In this document: positions 7,969 to 15,008 of the stretch, one piece after another | Layout of the letters: each line of letters opens with the position of its first letter | Position numbering within the stretch: the stretch's first letter is position 1 | Assembly (NCBI GenBank): GCA_029287875.1 | Contig: JARFQH010000330.1 | Location: forward strand, 1-24,193 | DNA length: 24,193 bases | DNA from: Desulfobacteraceae bacterium | GTDB taxonomy: Bacteria > Desulfobacterota > Desulfobacteria > Desulfobacterales > SG8-13 | Reading direction: 5' to 3' | The notes under the pieces: generated by a model | The model's database searches: none | The model's input: the letters and a program-made list of their open reading frames with translations, nothing else | What the model was told of the DNA's origin: nothing | Translations under genes and position numbers: made by a program

Positions 7969-9006
7969 TTAATGAGAATGCGTCGATAAGTCACCGTGCT
8001 CATGTTCAGCGATCCGGTGATGTTTTTCCCCGGATGCGTTCAACGGATCGACATGGATGGTGGCATTGGAAAGATAGCGTAAATGATGCAGGAGTTGATG
8101 TCTTGCGTCTTTGGCGATTTCGTGACCTTTCTCAACCGTGATATCCGGGGCCACGGCGATATTGAGCTCGGCATGAAGTCGATGACCCAACCATCTCACC
8201 CGCACCTCAGAGATGTCCTCCACCCCGGGTGTGTGATTAACCGCGTGTTTGATTTCATCGATGACCTCCGGGTCGACACCATCGAGCAGGCGCGTGAATA
8301 TGGACTTTCCGGACTGCCACACGATGCGGAAGATGGCCACAGTAATAAGAAGGCCGACAATCGGGTCGGCCAGGGGAAAGCCGAGCCAAACACCAACGGC
8401 ACCGAAAAGAACTGCCAGGCTGGTCAATCCGTCGACACGCGCGTGATACCCATCGGCAACGAGTGCGGCGCTGCCGATCTCTTTGCCGACCCGGATGCGA
8501 AAGATCGCCACGGCTTCATTGCCGAGGAAGCCGACTACGGAGGCGGTAATGACGGCCCAGAGATAGGTGACCGGCTGTGGGTGGAAGAATCGATTGACGG
8601 ATTCATAACCGGCAACCAGTGCGCTGAGCAGGATCGTCAATACAATGGCGACACCGGCCAAGTCTTCGACCCGCCCGTAGCCGTAGGTGAACGTTGCACT
8701 CGGTTTACGCTGCGCGAGTTTAAAGGCTATCCATAGCGGTATCGCCGTGGCGGCATCGCCGAAGTTATGAATGGTATCGGCAAAAAGGGCCACACTTCCG
8801 GAAAGAATAACGATAACCACTTGAAAAAGAGCGGTGGCAATCAATCCTAAAAATGACCACTTTATGGCCCAAATACCCCGTTCAGTAGAAATGATAGACG
8901 GGTCAACGACACCATGGATATGGCCATGAGCACCCTGATCGTGATCGTGCGCATGAGAAGAGGGGCCTTTTTCGGAGTGGCGGTGACGGGGGACAGAAGG
9001 CGGCAT
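7969..9006 (-). CDS. Cation diffusion facilitator (zinc-type CDF efflux transporter)
   Basis: This roughly 345-aa metal/proton antiporter of the inner membrane has six predicted helices. Metal-site residues are HNFGD in helix 2 (ADTIHNFGDA) and HARVD in helix 5 (YHARVD), the HxxxD/HxxxD pattern typical of zinc-type CzcD/ZitB proteins rather than the iron/manganese groups. It has histidine-rich tails: several His-Xaa-His motifs in the first 35 residues and again at the end (EHEHGDLSTHSH). A cytoplasmic CDF dimerisation domain precedes the C-terminal tail. The ATG at 9006 is preferred; the frame opens with TTG two codons earlier, and an AGG lies about 8 bases upstream of the ATG. The gene stands alone and no metal regulator is adjacent. 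Substrate (Zn, possibly Cd/Co) is inferred from family. Confidence 0.92.
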   Translation of the reverse strand: MPPSVPRHRHSEKGPSSHAHDHDQGAHGHIHGVVDPSIISTERGIWAIKWSFLGLIATALFQVVIVILSGSVALFADTIHNFGDAATAIPLWIAFKLAQRKPSATFTYGYGRVEDLAGVAIVLTILLSALVAGYESVNRFFHPQPVTYLWAVITASVVGFLGNEAVAIFRIRVGKEIGSAALVADGYHARVDGLTSLAVLFGAVGVWLGFPLADPIVGLLITVAIFRIVWQSGKSIFTRLLDGVDPEVIDEIKHAVNHTPGVEDISEVRVRWLGHRLHAELNIAVAPDITVEKGHEIAKDARHQLLHHLRYLSNATIHVDPLNASGEKHHRIAEHEHGDLSTHSH

Positions 9007-9034
9007 ATACAAACCTAACTGATCGGTTCCAGCT

Positions 9035-9084
9035 CAGGGTTTAAGGTTCAGGGTTTCGGGTTCAGGGCTTAAAGTTCAAAGGTT
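9035..9084. repeat. Three 14-bp tandem units upstream of the CDF gene
   Basis: Three consecutive 14-mers occupy 9035-9048, 9049-9062 and 9063-9076, each beginning CAGGG and ending GTT, with a partial CAAAGGTT after them. The units read CAGGGTTTAAGGTT, CAGGGTTTCGGGTT and CAGGGCTTAAAGTT. The tract lies about 30-80 bases upstream of the CDF start, so it lies in or near its promoter or 5' leader. A regulatory role is conjecture. Confidence 0.7.
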
Positions 9085-9227
9085 ATAAAACGCTGATTTC
9101 TGTATCTTTATATGCCAATTTTTGGATTGGCTGCTTTAACCCATTGAGTGAAACATGAATTCGACGCAATTGATGCATCATACGATTAATAGAGACCAGT
9201 TATGGCTCTTTAACCGGGAACGTTGAA

Positions 9228-9243
9228 TCCCGCCTGGGCGGGA
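9228..9243. repeat. GC-rich hairpin downstream of the sigma-54 regulator
   Basis: TCCCGC and GCGGGA form a 6-bp stem around CTGG. It lies about 45 bases after the minus-strand regulator gene ends and could act as a terminator or transcript-end hairpin. There is no U-tract on either strand, so intrinsic termination is not well supported. Confidence 0.35.
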
Positions 9244-9289
9244 AACGGCTTAACCTAGGTTATTAGTTTGAATTGTTTTCATCGGCGCG

Positions 9290-10876
9290 TTATGACGCCA
9301 TTTCGATCTTGTACTTTTTAATTTTGTTGAGCAAGGCGGTGTGCGACATCCCCAGCTCTTTGGCCGTTTTTCTGATGGTGCTCGATTTTTTCAGGCTATC
9401 GACGATGATGTCCTTTTCGTAACGCGCCACCAGGTTCTTGAGCGATCCGGCACCGGCAAGGTCGAGAAGACATGCGTTTTTCTGGTCTTTGATACTTCTT
9501 CCGATTTCATGGCTGAAAAGAATGCAGTCGACACGGATCGTTTCGTCATCGCTTAAAATGGCGGCGCGTTCGACGACGTTTTTGAGCTCCCTTACATTCC
9601 CCGGCCAACTGTGCCGGCTGAGCTTGTAAAGAGATTCCTTTGTGATGGTTTTCACTTTTTGGTTGAGCTTTGATGCCAACTGGAAAAGGAAATGCTCGAT
9701 CAGTTTGGGTATGTCTTCCAATCTCTCCCGCAGCGGCGGAAGATGAATCGGCAGCACATTGATCCGATAAAACAAGTCTTGTCGAAACAATTTTTGGGCA
9801 ACCATCTGTTCCAGATTTTGATTGGTAGCGGTTATAATACGGGCGTTGATGGGTATTTCCTGCGTTCCACCGATTCTTCTGATGCAATTTTCCTGAATGG
9901 TCCTCAGGATTCGTGCCTGTGGTCCCAGCGGCAATTCGGCAATCTCATCCAAAAAGATGGTGCCGTTCTCGGCAATTTCGAAGAGCCCCTGTTTTCCGCC
10001 CTTGCGGGCTCCGGTAAAAGCCCCGCCGACGTAACCGAAAAGCTCGCTTTCAAGCAGGGATTCGGGCAGTGCAGCGCAGTTGATCGGAACAAAGAGACCC
10101 TCGCGCCGACTGGCGGTATGAATCGCTTGAGCCAGCAGTTCTTTGCCGGTGCCGCTGTCTCCCCGGATCGATACGATCGAATCGGTAGCGGCTATTTTTT
10201 GGGCAAAAGCCAGGGCATCTGTGATAGCCGGACATTCTCCGATAAAATCGTTGAACGTGATTCGGGCGGGCATGGAAAGCGACTGTGCCAGCAACCTGAT
10301 CTCTCGAACGTCTTTACCGATTTCCACAGCGCCGATGATACGGCCGATAGAATCCTTTATCGGTCTCCCGGTGACGAAATATTGCAGCCGCCCCTTTTCG
10401 GTGATGAGGTCTTTTTTTATATTGTTGAATTTCTTGCCTTCGAGGCATTCGAGTATGGTCTCGTCGGGCAGATTGAGATTCTTGACGCTCTTGCCGATCA
10501 TCTCTCGATGGTCACAGTCGAAAACTTTCCGGGCGATTCGGTTGATGGTGGTGATGCGACCGGCCGTGTCAATGGAGATCACCCCGTCGCTGACATTGTC
10601 CAAAACGACGCGAATCTGGTTTTCCCTCTCTTCGTGCGGCATATTCGTGATAAACCGGATTTCAAACAGATCCGGAATACCGCCCAGTATTCGGAAAATC
10701 TCTTCTTTACCGGGCGCTCTTTCGCCGCCTTCGGCTTCCAGGAAAACAGCGGCCCTGTTGTCTTTGCGTTCCACCTCCATGGATGATATGTTCAGGCCGT
10801 AGTCGGCGACCAGCGCCGAAACATCGGCCACAATGCCGATCCGATCCCGGAAAACCATTTTTAATTTGACGTTCAA
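9290..10876 (-). CDS. ACT-PAS-AAA+-Fis sigma-54-dependent transcriptional activator
   Basis: This 528-aa enhancer-binding protein has four parts: an ACT domain (about residues 4-77; NVKLKMVFRDRIGIVADVS), a PAS domain (about 83-195; VLDNVSDGVISIDTAGRI), an AAA+ domain (about 210-440) and a C-terminal Fis-type helix-turn-helix (about 500-523). Walker A is GDSGTGKE (239-246), the sigma-54-contacting loop GAFTGA is intact (285-290), and Walker B is GTIFLDEI. The ACT-PAS-AAA-HTH order matches TyrR, but TyrR lacks GAFTGA, so this is a true sigma-54 activator. ACT plus PAS suggests it senses a small ligand such as an amino acid or another metabolite. The start is TTG, 5 bases after the lipoprotein stop; an ATG exists at codon 7. 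It is cotranscribed with the lipoprotein. Target genes are unknown. Confidence 0.93.
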   Translation of the reverse strand: MNVKLKMVFRDRIGIVADVSALVADYGLNISSMEVERKDNRAAVFLEAEGGERAPGKEEIFRILGGIPDLFEIRFITNMPHEERENQIRVVLDNVSDGVISIDTAGRITTINRIARKVFDCDHREMIGKSVKNLNLPDETILECLEGKKFNNIKKDLITEKGRLQYFVTGRPIKDSIGRIIGAVEIGKDVREIRLLAQSLSMPARITFNDFIGECPAITDALAFAQKIAATDSIVSIRGDSGTGKELLAQAIHTASRREGLFVPINCAALPESLLESELFGYVGGAFTGARKGGKQGLFEIAENGTIFLDEIAELPLGPQARILRTIQENCIRRIGGTQEIPINARIITATNQNLEQMVAQKLFRQDLFYRINVLPIHLPPLRERLEDIPKLIEHFLFQLASKLNQKVKTITKESLYKLSRHSWPGNVRELKNVVERAAILSDDETIRVDCILFSHEIGRSIKDQKNACLLDLAGAGSLKNLVARYEKDIIVDSLKKSSTIRKTAKELGMSHTALLNKIKKYKIEMAS

Positions 10877-10881
10877 AGGCG

Positions 10882-11400
10882 TTATTCTACTTTAACTTTT
10901 ATGCTCACAACCATCTTTTCGCGAATTTCCTTACCGTTTTGGCGGACCACCAGCAAAATGCCGCTTTGGCCTTCCGGCACCGGGCCAGCACTGAACGCCG
11001 GTTGGTCGATGAAACCGGGTCCGCGCCGCCAGGCGATCAGGTTCACCGGAGATATGATCTTTTGCAGCGTTCCCTCGGGCGGCACAACATCGGAGGGCGG
11101 GTTGTTAATGTTTTTTTCGGTAATCCCTTCAAAAGCGAAGCGGCCGGAAGGCCCTTGATTGTAGAGATAGCGCGTGCTGTTCCAGTCGATTTCAAGTGGC
11201 TGCCGGGTCTTGTTTTTCACCTCCAGCCGAAATTCGCCGATGAACTGCCCGCTTCCCCTGAGCGGTGTGAAACGGGCCGAATAAGTGGCGTTGTCGGCGG
11301 ACTGAAATTCCGGTGAACTGATCCATGTTCTCGTCGGTGCACAGCCGGATAAAAAAAACGTTGCTAAAAAACAGCTGAAAATGGCATTAAAAATCTTCAT
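10882..11400 (-). CDS. Outer/inner membrane lipoprotein of unknown function
   Basis: This 172-aa protein has a lipoprotein signal peptide with lipobox LSGC (cysteine at about residue 20). The mature part looks beta-rich, with alternating hydrophobic strands such as GEFRLEVKN and GILLVVRQ; it could be an immunoglobulin-like or protein-interaction fold. I do not recognise a named family. Residues after the cysteine are Ala-Pro, with no +2 Asp, which favours outer-membrane sorting by the usual rule. A GGAGG ribosome site lies before the ATG at 11400. The sigma-54 activator follows 5 bases after its stop, so the two form an operon. That linkage might mean the lipoprotein is part of the sensed process. 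Confidence 0.8.
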   Translation of the reverse strand: MKIFNAIFSCFLATFFLSGCAPTRTWISSPEFQSADNATYSARFTPLRGSGQFIGEFRLEVKNKTRQPLEIDWNSTRYLYNQGPSGRFAFEGITEKNINNPPSDVVPPEGTLQKIISPVNLIAWRRGPGFIDQPAFSAGPVPEGQSGILLVVRQNGKEIREKMVVSIKVKVE

Positions 11401-11468
11401 CGTGCCTCCGCGATACGTTTGCCGTCATTATTCAAAATCGGCGTTTACGTTTTTTTATGGTGAAAAGC

Positions 11469-11497
11469 ATTTAATCGCAGGCGTCTGCCATCGTCAA
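11469..11497 (-). promoter_or_regulatory. Candidate sigma-70 promoter for lipoprotein-activator operon
   Basis: On the minus strand TTGACG (11492-11497) and TTAAAT (11469-11474) are separated by 17 bases, close to the housekeeping consensus. They lie about 70 bases upstream of the lipoprotein start. Spacing and sequence are seen directly; activity is inferred. Confidence 0.5.
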
Positions 11498-11709
11498 TAC
11501 TTTAATTGTTTTGGTCCGTAAGTACATGATATTAAATATATTCGATGTTATCGCCCGTGTGCCGAAGGTTTGACGAGCACCCTTCCACGAATCTTCGATG
11601 GAACGAGTGAGTGTCCAATTCGTCAATGTTTAAGTTTACTAAAACAGTAGCATATCAAGTAATTACGAGGAGGAGCACTGGCGTGCGGAACACAAGCGAT
11701 TCCGCCGAC

Positions 11710-11739
11710 TTGACGTCGTGATTGCAGAAAAAGGTTATT
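11710..11739 (+). promoter_or_regulatory. Weak promoter candidate for CNB-FHA gene
   Basis: TTGACG at 11710-11715 is followed after 18 bases by GTTATT (11734-11739), about 47 bases upstream of the ATG. The -35 is good, the -10 poor. It is the best pair seen between the purine run and the gene. Confidence 0.3.
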
Positions 11740-11785
11740 TATAAACGGAAACTTAATACAATTCTGAATTGGAGGTTCGACTGCG

Positions 11786-12607
11786 ATGATGGAAAGAGAA
11801 TACAACGAGGGAGACATTATTATTGAAGAGGGTGATGCCAGTGATTTCGCTTACCAAATATTGTCCGGCGAAGTAGAGATTTTTGTGACGCGTGACGGAC
11901 AAAGGGTCGTCCTCGGCATGATGAAAGAGGGGGAATTCTTGGGAGAGATGGGAATCGTAGACGGCCAACCGCGCAGCGCCTCCGCAAGGGCGAAAAGTCG
12001 CGTCTCCGCGGCAATTCTTGAGAGAGAGGAGTTTTTTAATCTGATCAGCCGGGACAATGTGTCTGCCTACCGGTTGATTTCGCGTCTCTGTGAACATCTG
12101 CGCAAGGCCAATAGAATGATCGCAGAAATCAGTGTTTCGGCTGAAGATGTTGCGAGCAGGGGCGGCGCGCTTTCACCTCCACCTCATAAGGTTGCCGACC
12201 CGGACGGATCAACCGGCGCGGCGATTGCTTTGCGACTCGATTTGTTTCCATTGTCTCAGAAGCCGGCGCCGGGCCTGCCTGCCGAAGGAATCAACATAGC
12301 GAATCTTCCGTTTTCGGTTGGGCGTCTACCGCTTGGAAATGAACCTTTACCCCGGAGATCTATTGATCTGAAAATTCCGGATTCACGGCCATTTCGATTG
12401 TCACGGGAGCACTTCGCTTTCTATCGTCGTTCGCAAGGGATTTGTATCGTGGATTTGGGAAGCACTTTAGGGACTCAAGTGAATGGGGAATTACTGGGGC
12501 ATGACTTTAGCAATGATTTTGTCTTATTGAAGAGGGGCGAGAATAAGATTTTCGCCGGCGGCATCGATTCACCGTTCACTTTCAGGGCTGTAGTGGAGGA
12601 GGCATAG
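11786..12607 (+). CDS. Cyclic-nucleotide-binding domain plus FHA domain protein
   Basis: This 273-aa protein has no helix-turn-helix, so it is not a CRP-type DNA-binding regulator. Residues about 1-110 form a cyclic-nucleotide-binding (cNMP) domain: the glycine-rich turns EGDASDFAYQILSGEVEIF and EGEFLGEMGIVDGQPRSASARA correspond to the family's beta-barrel and phosphate-binding cassette (FLGEM...RSASA). After a linker, residues about 175-265 form a forkhead-associated domain with SVGR, SREHF and DLGSTLGTQVNG, the standard phosphothreonine-binding residues. A GGAGG ribosome site lies before the ATG. The adenylate cyclase gene follows within 50 bases on the same strand, so the protein is a likely receptor for the cyclase product. 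The FHA partner is unknown and no Ser/Thr kinase is in the window. Confidence 0.9.
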   Translation: MMEREYNEGDIIIEEGDASDFAYQILSGEVEIFVTRDGQRVVLGMMKEGEFLGEMGIVDGQPRSASARAKSRVSAAILEREEFFNLISRDNVSAYRLISRLCEHLRKANRMIAEISVSAEDVASRGGALSPPPHKVADPDGSTGAAIALRLDLFPLSQKPAPGLPAEGINIANLPFSVGRLPLGNEPLPRRSIDLKIPDSRPFRLSREHFAFYRRSQGICIVDLGSTLGTQVNGELLGHDFSNDFVLLKRGENKIFAGGIDSPFTFRAVVEEA

Positions 12608-12655
12608 CACAAACCATCACTTCCGCCCTTGGCCATCCTGTTCGATAAGTTTAAG

Positions 12656-14722
12656 ATGAGATTCAGCATCCGTATCAGCATATTACAGACTTTTGCGCTT
12701 CTGTTGATTCTGACGGTTGTGAGCATAACGGCCGTTTTTTATCTGGGATCTTCGCGGATCATGGTCGATCTTTACAGTCTCTTGGCCCGCGTCCAGGCCG
12801 ACAAGCTCATCGAGCGCACCGTCGCTTTTATTGAGACACCGGGCCGTCTCACACGGATGACGGCCTCGGCTTTCGACGAGACGCCCATTGTTGGCCAACG
12901 TGAAAAAATATGGGATTACCTGTGGAAGCAGCTGATGCTGACGCCCCAGGTCGCCAGCTATTACATGGCCGATCCGCAGGGCAATTTCATCCAGGCCAGA
13001 AGAACGCCCGAGCCGGCGACACGCCTGATCGATCGCACCACGGTTCCGGTGACAGACCTGTGGCACTTTCGCAATGGTGACTACGGCGTCATCAGGTCCG
13101 AGATCAGGCCGGCCGATTACGACCCCCGCACCCGGCCGTGGTATAAGGTCATTCGACCTGAAACCGGAATATACTGGTCCGATGTCTACCGGTTTCAATC
13201 AACCCACGAGCTCGGCATTACCGGATCCTGCCCGATTCTCGACCAGAGAGGGGGCCTTCAAGCGGTTGTCGGTGTCGACATTACCCTGAACAGCCTGGCC
13301 GAGTTCGTCGCTTCCCAGAGGCTCGTGAAGAACGGGAAAATTTTTATCATGAACGATGCCGGCGAGGTCATCACCTTCGGCAGCCGATCGGACGATGAGA
13401 CCGCCGGCGAGGGCGTCGGCCGCTTGCCGCTTCTTAAGGACCTGAAACTCCCGTGGTTCGAGGACGCCTATCGGAAACACCTGGCCACGGGTACGGAAAT
13501 TCTGTCTTCGACCACCGGCGGGCGCACTTATCTGGGTTTCTTTTTTCGATTTCCCGCCGCCTTTGACAAAAAATGGATAATTGCGGCCGTTATACCCGAG
13601 GCGGAAGTCGTCGGGCCGACCCGCAAGATCATTTATCAGGCCCTGCTGATCACTGCGTTGATCACCGTGACCTGCCTGCTTCTGGTCTATGTGGCTGCCG
13701 GCTGGATCACACGGCCGGTCAAACGACTGGTGCGGGAAGCCGGAAAGATCAAAGACTTTCAGCTCGAAGAGGTCGTCGGGGTGAAATCGAATCTCACGGA
13801 AATCCGGTCTCTGAGTGACGCCTTTATGGCCATGAGCGGGGGGCTGGCCTCGTTCAGACGGTACGTCCCGGCCGAACTCGTACGCCAGCTCATCGCTACC
13901 GGCCGCGAAGCCAAGCTCGGCGGCGAAAAGGTCCTTTTGGCCATTATGTTTACGGATATCGTCGGATTCACGACCCTTTCGGAAACCCTGACGGCCGAAG
14001 AACTGATGCTGCAGCTCTCGGTCTATCTGGATCGCCTGACGCGGATCATCGAACAGGAGCAGGGTACGGTCGACAAGTACATCGGCGACGGTATCATGGC
14101 CTTCTGGGGGGCACCGCTTGAAGTGGAGAACCCGGCCTTGCTTGCCAGTCGCGCGGCTTTGAGCTGCAGCAAGGCGGAAGCCGATTTGAACCGGCGATGG
14201 CGTGCCGAAGAAAAGCCGGCCATGCCGACCTGTTTCGGCATTCATTTCGGAGAGACGATTGTCGGCAACGTCGGCTCAAGCCAGCGCATGAACTACAGCA
14301 TCTTTGGCGACAACGTGAACCTGGCCTCCCGGTTGGAAGGCATCAACCGGATTTACGGTACCAAAATCATCGTCAGCCAGAACGTCTACGAGGCTGTTGA
14401 CAAGCAGATGATATGCCGACCGCTGGACATCGTCGCGGTCAAAGGGAAGAAGAAGAGCATCGCGATCCATGAACTGCTGGCCGCTAAAGATGAGAAAGGG
14501 ACAGAGGCGTTGGCGTCTTTTTGCGCCCGTTTTCAGGAAGGGATCGAGGAGTACCGGGCACAAAACTGGGAGCGGGCGTTGGCAGTCTTCGAGCAGCTGC
14601 AAAAAGAATTCCCTGACGATCGGCCCGCACGGCTGTATGTCAAACGCTGCCGGGACACCATAAATGGCTCAGTGACAGTGCCACCGGACTGGGACGGCTC
14701 CGTGATTATGAACGAGAAGTAG
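12656..14722 (+). CDS. Membrane class III adenylate cyclase with Cache sensor and HAMP
   Basis: This roughly 688-aa protein makes cyclic AMP at the inner membrane in response to a periplasmic signal. An N-terminal helix (about residues 5-30) is followed by a dCache-type extracellular sensor (DPRTRPWYK is typical), a second helix near 325-350, HAMP, then the cyclase domain. Catalytic residues are seen in 688-aa numbering: metal aspartates D434 (MFTDIVGFT) and D478 (IGDG), substrate lysine K474 (VDKYIGD), serine S548 at the second specificity position (NYSIFGD), and N555/R559 (NVNLASR). Lys plus a small hydroxyl residue points to class IIIb adenylate, not guanylate, specificity. A TPR-like tail ends PPDWDGSVIMNEK. 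The frame opens at TTG 12629; the ATG at 12656 is preferred because membrane-sensor proteins start this way, but neither has a good ribosome site. It is linked to the CNB-FHA gene upstream. Confidence 0.92.
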   Translation: MRFSIRISILQTFALLLILTVVSITAVFYLGSSRIMVDLYSLLARVQADKLIERTVAFIETPGRLTRMTASAFDETPIVGQREKIWDYLWKQLMLTPQVASYYMADPQGNFIQARRTPEPATRLIDRTTVPVTDLWHFRNGDYGVIRSEIRPADYDPRTRPWYKVIRPETGIYWSDVYRFQSTHELGITGSCPILDQRGGLQAVVGVDITLNSLAEFVASQRLVKNGKIFIMNDAGEVITFGSRSDDETAGEGVGRLPLLKDLKLPWFEDAYRKHLATGTEILSSTTGGRTYLGFFFRFPAAFDKKWIIAAVIPEAEVVGPTRKIIYQALLITALITVTCLLLVYVAAGWITRPVKRLVREAGKIKDFQLEEVVGVKSNLTEIRSLSDAFMAMSGGLASFRRYVPAELVRQLIATGREAKLGGEKVLLAIMFTDIVGFTTLSETLTAEELMLQLSVYLDRLTRIIEQEQGTVDKYIGDGIMAFWGAPLEVENPALLASRAALSCSKAEADLNRRWRAEEKPAMPTCFGIHFGETIVGNVGSSQRMNYSIFGDNVNLASRLEGINRIYGTKIIVSQNVYEAVDKQMICRPLDIVAVKGKKKSIAIHELLAAKDEKGTEALASFCARFQEGIEEYRAQNWERALAVFEQLQKEFPDDRPARLYVKRCRDTINGSVTVPPDWDGSVIMNEK

Positions 14723-14742
14723 ATGTCGCCCTCGTTTTATGT

Positions 14743-14771
14743 GGGGTTCGCTTAGGCCTTAAGCCCCTTTT
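14743..14771 (+). terminator. Probable terminator after cyclase gene
   Basis: About 20 bases after the cyclase stop, GGGG and GCTTA pair with TAAGC and CCC around a GGCCT loop, with a three-base TTC bulge on the left arm. Four T residues follow. Position and order fit an intrinsic terminator; the bulge and short T-tract weaken it. Confidence 0.5.
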
Positions 14772-14822
14772 GTCGCATGCTTGATTTCTTCCATTCAAGG
14801 CGCCGTCAATTTTGAATCATTG

Positions 14823-14864
14823 TTGACATGTTTTGAGTTTACTTTCATGCTTATAACATGTCAA
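14823..14864. promoter_or_regulatory. Perfect 10-bp inverted repeat upstream of the Omp85-like fusion gene
   Basis: TTGACATGTT (14823-14832) is exactly mirrored by AACATGTCAA (14855-14864), 22 bases apart and about 145 bases before the next gene. The left arm contains a perfect TTGACA -35 hexamer, though no good -10 falls at 16-18 bases. It could be a pair of operator half-sites or a hairpin. The repeat is seen; function is inferred. Confidence 0.45.
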
Positions 14865-15008
14865 AGGTCAAATTTTACCTAATCATGGTTGGCCGCCGAG
14901 TGGGTTGTTAACATCGTTTTCTTATTCGCTGTTGCTCGAGCAGGGACACGCTTGGATGTCATCGAATGCCGCTGTAAACGCTGAATCAATGAGCGAGGTG
15001 AGCCCCAA

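Larger units (their letters stand above)
11401..11785. other. Divergent intergenic region, no gene seen
   Basis: This region separates the minus-strand lipoprotein operon from the plus-strand CNB-FHA/cyclase pair and must hold promoters for both. It contains the minus-strand promoter candidate at 11469-11497 and a plus-strand candidate at 11710-11739. An imperfect palindrome, TTCCAcGAA / TTCgaTGGAA, lies at 11583-11603. A GAGGAGGAG purine run at 11668 is followed by a GTG-started frame of only 12 codons, too short to call. No CRP-like TGTGA-N6-TCACA site was found. Confidence 0.5.

Noticed and set aside
9171..9180. TGATGCATCA palindrome upstream of the CDF gene
   Set aside because: A lone 10-base palindrome with no second copy and no promoter nearby; not distinguishable from chance.
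9692..10786. 364-codon plus-strand open frame opposite the sigma-54 activator
   Set aside because: It lies wholly antisense to a gene with intact Walker A, GAFTGA and Walker B motifs, shows no recognisable domain and has no ribosome site. It is a codon-bias shadow.
11477..11490. Sigma-54 -24/-12 promoter (TGGCA...TGC) upstream of the lipoprotein
   Set aside because: The GG and GC pairs are 9 rather than 10 bases apart. The same bases lie inside the spacer of a better sigma-70 pair.
11668..11715. Short leader gene after the GAGGAGGAG run
   Set aside because: The GTG-started frame has only 12 codons before a stop and no regulatory hairpin after it.
13199..14245. 348-codon minus-strand open frame opposite the cyclase gene
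   Set aside because: Antisense to the Cache and catalytic domains, with no domain signature of its own.
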